Shown here: positions 8,042 through 17,110 of the stretch, piece by piece
Layout: the number at the start of each line of letters is the position of its first letter
How positions within the stretch are numbered: position 1 is the first letter of the stretch
NCBI RefSeq assembly: GCF_003391135.1
Contig: NZ_CP031455.1
Span: forward strand, 7,591,501 to 7,655,500
From: Streptoverticillium olivoreticuli subsp. olivoreticuli
Lineage (GTDB): Bacteria; Actinomycetota; Actinomycetes; Streptomycetales; Streptomycetaceae
DNA length: 64,000 nt
Reading direction: 5' to 3'
Notes under the pieces: generated by a model
Told to the model about the DNA's origin: nothing
Databases searched by the model: none
The model's input: the letters and a program-made list of their open reading frames with translations, nothing else
Translations under genes and position numbers: made by a program

Positions 8042-9007
8042 TCAGGCCTCCGGGATCTCGAACTTGGAGGTACGGGTCATGCCCGCCGCGCGGCCCTTGC
8101 CCGAGATGACCAGCGCCATCTTCCGGCTGGCCTCGTCGATCATCTCGTCGCCGAGCATCGCCGAGCCCTTCTTGCCGCCCGCCTCCGAGGTGCAGTAGTC
8201 GTACGCGTCCAGGATCAGCTCGGCGTGGTCGTAGTCCTCCTGCGACGGCGAGAAGATCTCGTTGGCGAGCCCGACCTGGTCCGGGTGCAGCACCCACTTG
8301 CCGTCGAAGCCCAGCGCCGCCGCCCGCCCCGCCACCTCGCGGTAGCCGTCGGAGTTGCGGATCTGGAGGTAGGGGCCGTCGATGGCCTGGAGGTCGTTGG
8401 CGCGGGCCGCCATCAGGATGCGCATCAGGATGTAGTGATAGGCGTCCGCGCCGTAGCCGGGCGGCTGGTGGCCGACGACGAGCGACTTCATGTTGATCGA
8501 GGCCATGAAGTCCGCCGGGCCGAAGATGATCGTCTCCACGCGCGGCGACGCGGCGGCGATCGCGTCCACGTTGACCAGGCCCTTGGCGTTCTCGATCTGC
8601 GCCTCGATGCCGATGCGCCCGACCTCGAAGCCCATCGTCTTCTCGATCTGCGTCAGCAGCAGGTCCAGCGCCACGATCTGCTCGGCGTCCTGCACCTTCG
8701 GCAGCATGATGCAGTCGAGGTTGGGGCCGGCGCCCTCAACGACCGTGATGACGTCCCGGTACGTCCAGTGCGTCGTCCAGTCGTTGACCCGTACGACCCT
8801 GGTCTTGCCCGTCCAGTCGCCGTTGTTGAGCGCGTCGACGACGGTGTGCCGGGCGCCCTCCTTGGCGAGCGGCGCGCACGCGTCCTCCAGGTCCAGGAAG
8901 ACCTGGTCGGCCGGGAGGCCCTGGGCCTTCTCCAGGAAGCGGGGATTGCTGCCGGGGACGGCGAGGCAGGAGCGGCGCGGCCGCAGACGGTTGACGGGCG
9001 TGGTCAT
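8042..9007 (-). CDS. mcl: HpcH/HpaI aldolase (CitE-like), likely beta-methylmalyl-CoA/malyl-CoA lyase
   Basis: The 321-residue protein has the CitE/Mcl features RSCLAVPGSNPRFLEKA, DLEDACAP (acidic metal/CoA site), IEAQIENAKGLVN with the metal-ligand Glu, and GPADFMAS. It would cleave beta-methylmalyl-CoA to propionyl-CoA and glyoxylate. Its ATG overlaps the ecm stop by 4 nt (ATGA). The glyoxylate formed could link to the nearby glycerate kinase, which is inference. Confidence 0.88.
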   Translation of the reverse strand: MTTPVNRLRPRRSCLAVPGSNPRFLEKAQGLPADQVFLDLEDACAPLAKEGARHTVVDALNNGDWTGKTRVVRVNDWTTHWTYRDVITVVEGAGPNLDCIMLPKVQDAEQIVALDLLLTQIEKTMGFEVGRIGIEAQIENAKGLVNVDAIAAASPRVETIIFGPADFMASINMKSLVVGHQPPGYGADAYHYILMRILMAARANDLQAIDGPYLQIRNSDGYREVAGRAAALGFDGKWVLHPDQVGLANEIFSPSQEDYDHAELILDAYDYCTSEAGGKKGSAMLGDEMIDEASRKMALVISGKGRAAGMTRTSKFEIPEA

Positions 9008-11016
9008 GCGGGGACCTCCAGAGGGTCGAGGTGGTTCGCTTTCCGGATCTCGTCGACGATACGGCCGATGATCTCCGTGATACCGAAGTCCTTGGGGGTG
9101 AAGACGGCCGCCACACCCGCCGCCCGCAGGGCGACGGCGTCCGCGGACGGGATGATGCCACCGACGATCACGGGGACGTCGTCCGCCCCCGTGCTCCGCA
9201 GCCGGGTCAGCACGTCGGGCACCAGCTCGGCGTGCGACCCGGAGAGGATCGACAGCCCGACGCAGTGCACGTCCTCGGCGACGGCCGCCGAGACGATCTG
9301 CTCAGGGGTCAGCCGGATCCCCTGGTAGACCACCTCGAAGCCCGCGTCACGGGCCCGTACGGCGATCTGCTCGGCACCGTTGGAGTGGCCGTCCAGGCCG
9401 GGCTTGCCGACCAGCAGGCGCAGCTTGCCGCTGCGCAGCTCCTCGGCGGTCCTGGCGACCTTCGCGCGCACCGCCGCGAGCGGGGTGCCCGCCTCGGCGG
9501 TGACCGCCACCGGGGCGCTGCTCACGCCCGTGGGGGCGCGGAACTCGCCGAACACGTCGCGCAGCGCCCAGGCCCACTCGCCGGTCGTCACGCCCGCGCG
9601 CACACACTCCAGCGTGGCCGCCATCAGGTTGTCCGTGCCCGCGGCCGTCTTCTTCAGCGCCGACAGGGACTCCTGGGCGCGGGTCTCGTCGCGGTTGTCG
9701 CGCCAGGAGTGCAGGGCCGCCACCACGCGGGCCTCGTTGGCCGGGTCGACCGTCATGATCGCGGTGTCGAGATCGGCCGTCAGCGGGTTGGGCTCGGTGG
9801 ACTCGAAGCAGTTGACGCCGACGATCTTCTCCTCGCCGGCCTCGATCCGGGCCCGCCGCTCGGCGTGCGAGGACACCAGCCGGGACTTGAGGTAGCCGGA
9901 CTCGACGGCCGCCATCGCGCCGCCCATCTCCTGGATCCGGTCGATCTCGGCGAGGCACTCGGTGACCAGGGACGCCACCTTGGCCTCGACGACGTGCGAC
10001 CCGGCGAAGATGTCCTCGTACTCCAGCAGGTCGCTCTCGTGGGCCAGGACCTGCTGGATGCGCAGCGACCACTGCTGGTCCCAGGGCCGGGGCAGACCCA
10101 GGGCCTCGTTCCAGGCGGGCAGCTGGACGGCGCGGGCGCGGGCGTCCTTGGAGAGGGTGACGGCCAGCATCTCCAGCACGATGCGCTGGACGTTGTTCTC
10201 CGGCTGCGCCTCGGTCAGGCCCAGCGAGTTGACCTGGACGCCGTAGCGGAAACGGCGCTGCTTGGGGTCCTCGATGCCGTAGCGCTCGCGGGTGATCTTC
10301 TCCCAGATGCGGCCGAAGGCGCGCATCTTGCACATCTCCTCGATGAAGCGGACGCCCGCGTTCACGAAGAAGGAGATCCGGGCGACGACGTCGCCGAACT
10401 TCTCCTCCGGCACCTGCCCGGAGGCGCGCACCGCGTCCAGCACGGCGATCGCGGTGGACATCGCGTAGGCGATCTCCTGGACCGGGGTGGCTCCCGCCTC
10501 CTGGAGGTGGTAGCTGCAGATGTTGATCGGGTTCCACTTGGGGATGTGGGCCACGGTGTACGTGATCATGTCCGTGGTCAGCCGCAGGCTGGGCCCCGGC
10601 GGGAAGACGTGCGTCCCGCGCGAGAGGTACTCCTTGACGATGTCGTTCTGCGTCGTCCCGGCCAGCCGGGTGATGTCGGCGCCCTGCTCCTCCGCGACCA
10701 CCTGATACATCGCCAGCAGCCACATGGCGGTGGCGTTGATGGTCATGGAGGTGTTCATCCGGTCCAGCGGGATGTCCTGGAACAGCCGCCGCATGTCGCC
10801 GAGATGGGCCACCGGGACCCCGACCCGGCCGACCTCGCCGCGGGCGAGGATGTGGTCGGAGTCGTAGCCGGTCTGCGTCGGGAGGTCGAACGCGACCGAC
10901 AGGCCGGTCTGGCCCTTGGCGAGGTTGCGCCGGTAGAGCTCGTTGGACGCCTCGGCCGTGGAGTGCCCGGCGTACGTCCGCATCAGCCACGGACGGTCTT
11001 TCTGACGTTCGGTCAT
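9004..11016 (-). CDS. ecm: Ethylmalonyl-CoA mutase (B12-dependent, MeaA-type)
   Basis: The 670-residue protein starts at the ATG at 11016, which shares one base with the TAA of ccr (TAATG). The N-terminal TIM-barrel half binds the acyl-CoA (GLSVAFDLPTQTGYDSD; TRLAGTTQNDIVKEYL). The C-terminal cobalamin domain carries D542-x-H544-x2-G547, SILSGSH and GGIIP. It is a single-chain mutase, unlike two-subunit methylmalonyl-CoA mutases, and directly follows ccr. It interconverts ethylmalonyl-CoA and methylsuccinyl-CoA. Confidence 0.93.
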   Translation of the reverse strand: MTERQKDRPWLMRTYAGHSTAEASNELYRRNLAKGQTGLSVAFDLPTQTGYDSDHILARGEVGRVGVPVAHLGDMRRLFQDIPLDRMNTSMTINATAMWLLAMYQVVAEEQGADITRLAGTTQNDIVKEYLSRGTHVFPPGPSLRLTTDMITYTVAHIPKWNPINICSYHLQEAGATPVQEIAYAMSTAIAVLDAVRASGQVPEEKFGDVVARISFFVNAGVRFIEEMCKMRAFGRIWEKITRERYGIEDPKQRRFRYGVQVNSLGLTEAQPENNVQRIVLEMLAVTLSKDARARAVQLPAWNEALGLPRPWDQQWSLRIQQVLAHESDLLEYEDIFAGSHVVEAKVASLVTECLAEIDRIQEMGGAMAAVESGYLKSRLVSSHAERRARIEAGEEKIVGVNCFESTEPNPLTADLDTAIMTVDPANEARVVAALHSWRDNRDETRAQESLSALKKTAAGTDNLMAATLECVRAGVTTGEWAWALRDVFGEFRAPTGVSSAPVAVTAEAGTPLAAVRAKVARTAEELRSGKLRLLVGKPGLDGHSNGAEQIAVRARDAGFEVVYQGIRLTPEQIVSAAVAEDVHCVGLSILSGSHAELVPDVLTRLRSTGADDVPVIVGGIIPSADAVALRAAGVAAVFTPKDFGITEIIGRIVDEIRKANHLDPLEVPA

Positions 11017-12353
11017 TACACGTTCCTGAACCGGTTGATCGCGTCGATGTGCTGTTCGCGCAGTTCGTGGTCGCGCACGCCCATGCCCGCCTCGGGGGCG
11101 AGGGCGAGGACGCCGACCTTGCCCTGGTGGAGGTTGCGGTGGACGTCGTACGCCGCCTGCCCGGTCTCGGCGAGAGTGTAGGTCTTCGACAGGGTCGGGT
11201 GGATCTTCCCCTTGGCGATGAGGCGGTTGGCCTCCCACGCCTCGCGGTAGTTCGCGAAGTGCGAGCCCACGATGGACTTCAGCGACATCCACAGGTACCG
11301 GTTGTCGTACTCGTGGCGGTAGCCCGAGGTCGAGGCGCAGGTGACGATCGTGCCGCCCTTGCGGGTGACGTAGACGCTGGCGCCGAAGGTCTCGCGGCCC
11401 GGGTGCTCGAAGACGATGTCGACGTCCTCGCCGCCGGTCAGCTCGCGGATGCGCTTGCCCAGCCGCTTCCACTCGCGCGGGTCCTGGGTGTGCTCGTCCT
11501 TCCAGAACCGGTAGTCCTCGGCGCTGCGGTTGATGACCGCCTTGGCGCCCATCCGCCGGCAGATCTCCGCCTTCTCCTCGCTGGAGACCACACAGATCGG
11601 ATTGGCCCCGCCGGCCAGGGCGAACTGGGTGGCGTAGGAGCCGAGCCCGCCGCTGGCGCCCCAGATCAGGACGTTGTCGCCCTGCTTCATCCCCGCGCCG
11701 TTGCGGGAGACCAGCTGCCGGTAGGCGGTGGAGTTCACCAGCCCCGGCGCCGCCGCCTCCTCCCACGTCAGGTGCTTCGCCTTGGGCATCAGCTGGTTGG
11801 ACTTCACCAGCGCGATCTCCGCCAGACCGCCGAAGTTGGTCTCGAAACCCCAGATCCGCTGCTCGGGGTCGAGCATCGTGTCGTTGTGCCCGTCGGCGGA
11901 CTCCAGCTCCACGGACAGACAGTGCGCGACCACCTCGTCGCCCGGCTTCCAGGCGTTGACCCCCGGCCCGGTGCGCAGCACCACACCCGCGAGGTCGGAG
12001 CCGATGACGTGGTACGGCAGGTCGTGCCGCTTCCCCAGCGGCGACAGCTTCCCGTACCGCTCGAGGAAGGCGAACGTCGACACCGGCTCGAAGATCGAGG
12101 TCCACACCGAGTTGTAGTTCACCGAACTGGCCATCACGGCCACCAGGGCCTCGCCGGGCCCCAGTTCGGGCACCGCGACGTCCTCGACGTGCAACGACTT
12201 GCGGGGGTCCTTCTCCCGGCTGCTGAGGCCGGCGAACATCTCGGCCTCGTCCTTGTGCACGGTCACCGCGCGGTAGGACTCGGGGAGGGGCAGTGCGGCG
12301 AAGTCCTCGGCCGAGCTGTCCGGCGCGAGTATCGCGTCCAATATGTGGTTCAT
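11016..12353 (-). CDS. ccr: Crotonyl-CoA carboxylase/reductase
   Basis: The 445-residue medium-chain reductase converts crotonyl-CoA, CO2 and NADPH into ethylmalonyl-CoA, the key step of the pathway and a source of polyketide extender units. The start at 12353 has GGAGG 8-9 nt before it. With this start Asn81, Phe170, Glu171 and His365 fall at exactly the numbers known for the CO2-binding residues of the Kitasatospora enzyme. The NADPH loop is WGASGGLGSYATQ (231-243). It is the first gene of the operon ccr-ecm-mcl-mch-mcd, all overlapping or within 5 nt. Confidence 0.96.
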   Translation of the reverse strand: MNHILDAILAPDSSAEDFAALPLPESYRAVTVHKDEAEMFAGLSSREKDPRKSLHVEDVAVPELGPGEALVAVMASSVNYNSVWTSIFEPVSTFAFLERYGKLSPLGKRHDLPYHVIGSDLAGVVLRTGPGVNAWKPGDEVVAHCLSVELESADGHNDTMLDPEQRIWGFETNFGGLAEIALVKSNQLMPKAKHLTWEEAAAPGLVNSTAYRQLVSRNGAGMKQGDNVLIWGASGGLGSYATQFALAGGANPICVVSSEEKAEICRRMGAKAVINRSAEDYRFWKDEHTQDPREWKRLGKRIRELTGGEDVDIVFEHPGRETFGASVYVTRKGGTIVTCASTSGYRHEYDNRYLWMSLKSIVGSHFANYREAWEANRLIAKGKIHPTLSKTYTLAETGQAAYDVHRNLHQGKVGVLALAPEAGMGVRDHELREQHIDAINRFRNV

Positions 12354-12563
12354 CTGTAGTGCCTCCGGCGAAGCGCGTCGTGGAACGGGCTCGAGGGAAC
12401 GTCGGGGGTGGTGCAGAGGCGGTGCCGTCGGTCCGGCGGGTGGTGCTGGCGGCGCGGGTGGCGCGGGGGCCTGTGACGCAGGCGTCCGGGCGCACAGGGT
12501 TAGTTGTGGGGACAGCCGGCGCACGACGGTTTGAGTCTGCGCGCCGGCCGCCCGGACACCCAC

Positions 12564-12593
12564 AAGGTAGTGGCACCGCGTGCCATGGGACAA
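12564..12593 (-). promoter_or_regulatory. Candidate ccr promoter with operator palindrome in the spacer
   Basis: On the minus strand TTGTCC (12593-12588) and TACCTT (12569-12564) are separated by 18 nt. The spacer holds a perfect palindrome TGGCAC-CGC-GTGCCA (12571-12585). Transcription would start about 200 nt before ccr. A regulator bound here would block RNA polymerase. The adjacent TetR protein is the obvious candidate. Boxes are weak matches, so the promoter itself is inferred. Confidence 0.45.
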
Positions 12594-12653
12594 GACACCG
12601 AGTGCCAACAATTTCTCTCAGATGTCATCCGGACGGCACGTATGAGCAAGGAA

Positions 12654-12681
12654 AGGCGGCCACCCCGTCCAGGGTGGCCGC
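12654..12681 (-). terminator. Terminator of the TetR gene
   Basis: An 11-bp perfect stem (12654-12664 with 12671-12681), loop CGTCCA, lies just downstream of the leftward TetR gene. On the minus strand it is followed by TTTCCTT. It separates the TetR transcript from the ccr promoter. Confidence 0.8.
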
Positions 12682-12736
12682 CGTGGATGTCCCGATGTCG
12701 TCGGCTATTTCGGGATCTGCTGTGTGGGTTTTTTGT

Positions 12737-13564
12737 TCAGCTCTTCTTGAGCGCCTTCTCGATGGCGCGCATGACCTCGCCGAGCGGCGCGTCCGTACGG
12801 GCCACCGTCACCAGCACCTCGCCCTCGGTCCGCGCCGTGGCGGCGGGCGTGCTCCGGTCGGAGCGGCCGGCTCCTATGCCGGTGCCGAAGGTCTCCCGCA
12901 CGATGGCGAACGCGTGGTCGAGCTGGGTCTCGACATCGCCCTCGCCGCCGCCGCGCAGCCAGCGCCGCAGCACGTGGTTGTGCGCCGTGACCACCGCCGA
13001 CGCGGCGACCTCGGCGAGCAACGGGTCGTCGTCGCCCACGTGGTGGGCGCTCTCGTCGAAGTGACCCAGGAGATAGCGGGTGAACAGCCGCTCGTAGCGG
13101 GCCACCGAGGCGATCTCGCGCTCCCGCAGCGCGGGCACCTCGCGGGTCAGGCGGTAGCGCTCGACGGAGACCGCGGGGGAGGCCGCGTACATCCGCATGA
13201 CCTCCTTGATCCCCCGGCAGACGGTGTCGAGCGGGTTCTCGTGCGGCGGGGCGGCGTCGAGCACGCCCTCCGCGCGGACGAGGGTGTCGTCGTGGTCGGG
13301 GAAGATCGCCTCTTCCTTGGAGCGGAAGTGGCGGAAGAAGGTCCGCCGGGCCACGCCGGCCGTGGCCGCGATCTCGTCGACGGTCGTCGCCTCGTAGCCC
13401 TTGGTCGCGAACAACTCCATCGCGGCCGCGGCGAGTTTGCGGCGCATGGTGAGCCGTTGGGCGGCGGCGCGGCGGCTGCCGGCGCTCTCGGTGGTGCCGT
13501 GCGGCTCTCGGGATGCTTCGACGGACGGGCGCGGGGTGCGGGCGGCCTTGGCGGGCTGGGGCAT
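12737..13564 (-). CDS. TetR-family regulator, probable regulator of the ccr operon
   Basis: This 275-residue protein starts at the ATG at 13564. A basic N-terminal extension (about 1-38) precedes the HTH domain (about 40-85) with the helix GVARRTFFRHFRSKEEAI. The C-terminal part is an all-helical ligand domain. It lies directly upstream of ccr on the same strand but behind its own terminator. A small palindrome, ACACG-cgtc-CGTGT (13577-13590), sits 13 nt before its start and may serve autoregulation. The inducer would plausibly be an acyl-CoA; this is inference. Confidence 0.88.
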   Translation of the reverse strand: MPQPAKAARTPRPSVEASREPHGTTESAGSRRAAAQRLTMRRKLAAAAMELFATKGYEATTVDEIAATAGVARRTFFRHFRSKEEAIFPDHDDTLVRAEGVLDAAPPHENPLDTVCRGIKEVMRMYAASPAVSVERYRLTREVPALREREIASVARYERLFTRYLLGHFDESAHHVGDDDPLLAEVAASAVVTAHNHVLRRWLRGGGEGDVETQLDHAFAIVRETFGTGIGAGRSDRSTPAATARTEGEVLVTVARTDAPLGEVMRAIEKALKKS

Positions 13565-13576
13565 GTGGGGAACGTA

Positions 13577-13590
13577 ACACGCGTCCGTGT
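13577..13590. promoter_or_regulatory. Small palindrome before the TetR start
   Basis: ACACG-CGTC-CGTGT forms a 5-bp inverted repeat just upstream of the TetR start codon. It differs from the palindrome in the ccr promoter, so the two need not bind the same protein. Confidence 0.3.
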
Positions 13591-13664
13591 GGGCGTGCCG
13601 GGGCGGACTTCCCGCAGGTTCGAGCAGCCCGCCCCACCCCACGCCGTCGGCGAGCACGGAGCGG

Positions 13665-15497
13665 TCAGCGCCGGGCGTACTCACGGAAGCCGCGCCCCGT
13701 CTTGCGGCCCAGGCACCCCGCCGCGACGAGGTGCTCCAGCAGCGGTGCCGGCGCGAGCCCCGGATCGCGGAACTCGCGGTGCAGGACCTTCTCGATGGCC
13801 AGCGACACATCGAGGCCGACCACGTCCAGGAGCTCGAAGGGCCCCATCGGATAGCCGCCGCCCAGCTTCATCGCGGCGTCGATGTCGTCGAGCGTCGCGT
13901 AGTGCTCCTGCACCATCTTGATCGCGTTGTTGAGGTACGGGAAGAGCAGCGCGTTGACGATGAAGCCCGCCCGGTCCCCGCAGTCCACCGGGTGCTTGCG
14001 GACGCGGGCGCACACCGCCCTGACCGTGGCGTGCACGTCGTCACCGGTGAGGACCGTACGCACCACCTCGACCAGCTTCATCGCGGGCGCCGGGTTGAAG
14101 AAGTGCATCCCGATCACGTCCCGCGGGCGCGAGGTGGCGCGGGCACAGGCGACCACCGGCAGCGACGAGGTGGTGGTGGCCAGCACCGCGCCCGGCTTGC
14201 AGACCTTGTCCAGCGCGGCGAAGAGCTGCTGCTTGACGGCCAGGTCCTCGGCCACCGCCTCGACGGCCAGGTCCACCTCCGCGAAGGCGTCCAGCGAGCC
14301 CGCCGGGGTGATCGCGGCCAGCGCCGCCTCCCGCTCCGCCGGCGTCAGCCTGCCCTTCTCCACCGAGCGGGTCAGGGACTTCGCGATCCGGGCCTTCGCC
14401 GCCTCCGCCTTCTCCGCCGACCGGGCCGCGAGGACGACCGCGTAGCCCGCCTTCGCGAAGACCTCCGCGATGCCGCTCGCCATCGTCCCCGAGCCCGCGA
14501 CGCCCACGGCACGCACCTCGCGCGCCTCGCCGCCGCCGCGCGCGCCGGCGTCCGGCGTCCGCTCGTCCGGCACGACGACCGCCGAGTCCGGCGCCTCGTA
14601 CGTGTAGAACCCGCGGCCGGACTTGCGGCCGGTCAGGCCCGCCTCGGCGAGCTGGCCGAGGATCGGCGCGGGCGCGTGCAGCCGGTCGCGGGAGGCGGTG
14701 TACATCGCCTCGAGGACCGTACGGGCGGTGTCGACGCCGATCAGGTCGAGCAGGGCCAGCGGGCCCATCGGCAGACCGCAGCCCAGCCGCATCGCCGCGT
14801 CGATGTCCTCGCGGGTGGCGTAGCGCGACTCGTACATCGCGGCCGCCTGGTTGAGATAGCCGAACAGCAGCCCGTCGGCCACGAATCCGGGCCGGTCGCC
14901 GACCGCGACCGGCTCCTTGCCCAGCTCGCGGGCGAGCTCGGTGACGGCCGTGACGGCGGCGGGCGCGGTGAGCACCGAGGAGACGACCTCGACCAGCCTC
15001 ATCGCCGGGGCCGGGTTGAAGAAGTGCAGGCCGAGGACCCGCTCGGGGCGCGCGGAGTCGGCGGCGAGCCGGGTCACGGACAGGGCGTTGGTGCCCGTCG
15101 CCAGGATGGCGGCGGGCCGCACGATCGCGTCCAGGGCGGTGAAGACCTCGTGCTTGAGCGCGTAGTTCTCCGGCACCACCTCGATCACCAGATCGGCGTC
15201 CGCGGCGGCTTCGAGCTCGTGGGAGGTGCGGAAGCGGGCCAGCACGGCCCGCCGCTCCTCCTCGGTGATCCGCTCGCGCCGCACCGCGCGGGCGGTCGCG
15301 GCCTCCAGGGCGCGGTGCGCGTGCGCCGCCGCGGTCTCGGAGACGTCGATGCCGATGACCTCGCGGCCGGCCCGGGCCAGTACTTCGGCGATGCCGGTGC
15401 CCATGGTGCCGAGGCCGACGACGGCGACGGTGCGAAGGGCCGGGCCGGATGGACCCGGCTGGGAGGGGACAGGCTCAGGGGTGGACGTACGGTCCAT
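13665..15497 (-). CDS. Tandem-fused 3-hydroxyacyl-CoA (3-hydroxybutyryl-CoA) dehydrogenase
   Basis: The 610-residue protein starts at the ATG at 15497 with GGAG 9 nt before it. It holds two complete dehydrogenase units of about 290 residues. Each has an NAD-binding GxGxxG loop (GLGTMGTGIAE at 28-38 and GSGTMASGIAE near 323), the catalytic-site motif HFFNPAPAM[RK]LVEVV, and a C-terminal helical domain with GRKSGRGFY or GRKTGRGFR. The second unit keeps the TSSL motif with the substrate Ser; the first has TNAL there. It would reduce acetoacetyl-CoA or oxidise 3-hydroxybutyryl-CoA, supplying the C4 unit for ccr. Confidence 0.92.
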   Translation of the reverse strand: MDRTSTPEPVPSQPGPSGPALRTVAVVGLGTMGTGIAEVLARAGREVIGIDVSETAAAHAHRALEAATARAVRRERITEEERRAVLARFRTSHELEAAADADLVIEVVPENYALKHEVFTALDAIVRPAAILATGTNALSVTRLAADSARPERVLGLHFFNPAPAMRLVEVVSSVLTAPAAVTAVTELARELGKEPVAVGDRPGFVADGLLFGYLNQAAAMYESRYATREDIDAAMRLGCGLPMGPLALLDLIGVDTARTVLEAMYTASRDRLHAPAPILGQLAEAGLTGRKSGRGFYTYEAPDSAVVVPDERTPDAGARGGGEAREVRAVGVAGSGTMASGIAEVFAKAGYAVVLAARSAEKAEAAKARIAKSLTRSVEKGRLTPAEREAALAAITPAGSLDAFAEVDLAVEAVAEDLAVKQQLFAALDKVCKPGAVLATTTSSLPVVACARATSRPRDVIGMHFFNPAPAMKLVEVVRTVLTGDDVHATVRAVCARVRKHPVDCGDRAGFIVNALLFPYLNNAIKMVQEHYATLDDIDAAMKLGGGYPMGPFELLDVVGLDVSLAIEKVLHREFRDPGLAPAPLLEHLVAAGCLGRKTGRGFREYARR

Positions 15498-15846
15498 CGC
15501 GAGACTCCAGAAAGTGTTCCCCATGCGCGGGGGATACGTCGGTTGGGTGCCGGTCGGGTGCGCGGACCGTGTCGGCCCGCGACGGCCGTGGGATTTCCGG
15601 GTACGGGTAAGGAGCGCCCACGGAAAGGGAGTTGAGCTCACCGGCCGGCCCTGTCCCGGGGCCGAGCCGTACTGAAACGTGCCGAACCGACGAACCGACA
15701 TCACATGCGCGGCGGCTGCGTCACCAGGCCGCCCGAGCAGGGGTGCTGCTCTTGCCGGGAGATTAACTCACGGGTAACCAAGAGCACCAGGGGAAGCGCG
15801 CGCGACTTACGATGTGGTTCAGGCCACTCGGGGAGGAGAGCGGGCA
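15498..15846. other. Divergent intergenic region
   Basis: This 349-nt stretch separates the leftward dehydrogenase from the rightward HEAT-like gene. No convincing gene is present. TACGAT at 15808-15813 is a possible -10 for the rightward gene, but no good -35 precedes it. The centre is relatively A-rich (gaaacg, gattaactcacgggtaacc). Nothing else stands out. Confidence 0.4.
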
Positions 15847-16440
15847 ATGGAAGAGGAATTTCGCGCCCTGCTGAAGCGGGTACGCGCCGAATTGGTCACC
15901 CCCGCCGAGTTCGCGGCCTACGAGCGGCTGCTCGCGCTCGTCCGCACCTCCCGCGACGGGCGCCGCGACGAGCTCGCGGCCATCCTGGTGGCCCCCGAAC
16001 GCCCGCTGTGGGCCCGGGAGATAGCCGCCTTCGCGCTGGGCGCCGAAGGCGACCGGCGGGCCTTCGAGACCCTGGTGCTCCTCCTGAACTACCGCGAGCC
16101 CGTGCGGTGCGCCACCGCCGCGTTCGTCCTCGCCCGGCTGCGCGACCCCAGGACGGCCCGCGCGGCCGCCGCCCTCGCCACCAACCCCTTGCGCACCGCC
16201 TACGCCCTGCACCCCGTCCGGCTGCTCACCGAGCTCCGCGCGCCGGAGTCCGTGCCGGCCCTGCTCGCCACCCTGGAGCGGCTGCTCGCCGCCCGGGACC
16301 ACTGCTGGCCCGTCGCCCGCGCCTGCGTCGAGGGCCTCGGCATCCTGGGCGACCGCCGCGCGGAGGACGCCCTGGTGGCGGCCCGCGGTCACGACCGCCT
16401 CAGCGCGGCGGCCCACGAGGCCCTCGCCCGCCTGGCGTGA
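15847..16440 (+). CDS. HEAT-repeat-like protein
   Basis: This 197-residue protein starts at the ATG at 15847, preceded by GGGGAGGAGAG. It consists of Ala/Leu-rich antiparallel helices. Repeated patterns such as WAREIAAFALGAEGDRRAFETL and CVEGLGILGDRRAEDAL resemble HEAT/PBS lyase repeats that monitor pairs of helices. No catalytic motif, signal peptide or membrane segment is present. It may be a protein-interaction scaffold. The specific role is unknown. Confidence 0.75.
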   Translation: MEEEFRALLKRVRAELVTPAEFAAYERLLALVRTSRDGRRDELAAILVAPERPLWAREIAAFALGAEGDRRAFETLVLLLNYREPVRCATAAFVLARLRDPRTARAAAALATNPLRTAYALHPVRLLTELRAPESVPALLATLERLLAARDHCWPVARACVEGLGILGDRRAEDALVAARGHDRLSAAAHEALARLA

Positions 16441-16583
16441 CGGCGCGCCGGGCCCGCCCGGGGGCCGGGGCGGAGCGTGCCCGCTTCCGGGCCCCCGCCG
16501 CGCCGCCCCGGATTTGGGCACCCGTCACGTTGGTGGTTGGCTGAGCTTCGCAGGGACAACGCACGACGTCCGGGAGGACAGCC

Positions 16584-17027
16584 ATGGGCCAGGTCGAGGC
16601 CACCACGGAGCGGATCATCGCGGCGGACCCGGAGGAGGTGTTCGACGCGCTCGCCGACTACAGCGGCACCCGCGCCAAGCTGCTGCCCGAGCACTTCAGC
16701 GAGTACGAGGTGCGCAAGGGCGGCGACGGCGAGGGCACCCAGGTGCACTGGAAGCTCCAGGCCACCAGCAAGCGCGTCCGCGACTGCCTGCTGGACGTCA
16801 CCGAGCCGACCACCGGGCAGCTGGTCGAGAAGGACCTCAACTCCTCGATGGTCACCACCTGGACCGTCACCCCGGCGGGCGAGGGCAAGGCCAAGGTCGT
16901 CGTCTCCACCGTGTGGAACGGCGCGGGCGGCATCGGCGGCTTCTTCGAGCGCACCTTCGCCCCCAAGGGCCTCGGCCGCATCTATGACGCCGTGCTCGTC
17001 AAGCTGGCCGCCGAGGTCGAGAAGTAG
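16584..17027 (+). CDS. SRPBCC-superfamily (polyketide cyclase/dehydrase-like) protein
   Basis: The 147-residue protein starts at the ATG at 16584 after GGGAGGACAGCC. The N-terminus (VEATTERIIAADPEEVFDALADY) and the alternating strand pattern match the START/SRPBCC lipid-binding fold. It has no signal peptide. Members bind hydrophobic ligands in a helix-grip pocket; the ligand cannot be predicted here. It stands alone, ended by a strong hairpin downstream. Confidence 0.85.
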   Translation: MGQVEATTERIIAADPEEVFDALADYSGTRAKLLPEHFSEYEVRKGGDGEGTQVHWKLQATSKRVRDCLLDVTEPTTGQLVEKDLNSSMVTTWTVTPAGEGKAKVVVSTVWNGAGGIGGFFERTFAPKGLGRIYDAVLVKLAAEVEK

Positions 17028-17110
17028 GGCGCGAAGCGGCCGCCGAACGGCGGCGGGCCACCGGGGCCGGTCGCGAACCAGCCCTGGAACAACGTGAGAA
17101 CAGATCGGTG

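Noticed and set aside
9031..11181. 716-codon rightward frame opposite ecm
   Set aside because: Antisense shadow of the mutase gene; no ribosome site or recognisable motif.
12354..12611. N-terminal extension of ccr by 86 codons
   Set aside because: The extension is Pro/Ala low complexity, has no ribosome site, would start upstream of the proposed promoter, and spoils the match of active-site numbering to the known CCR.
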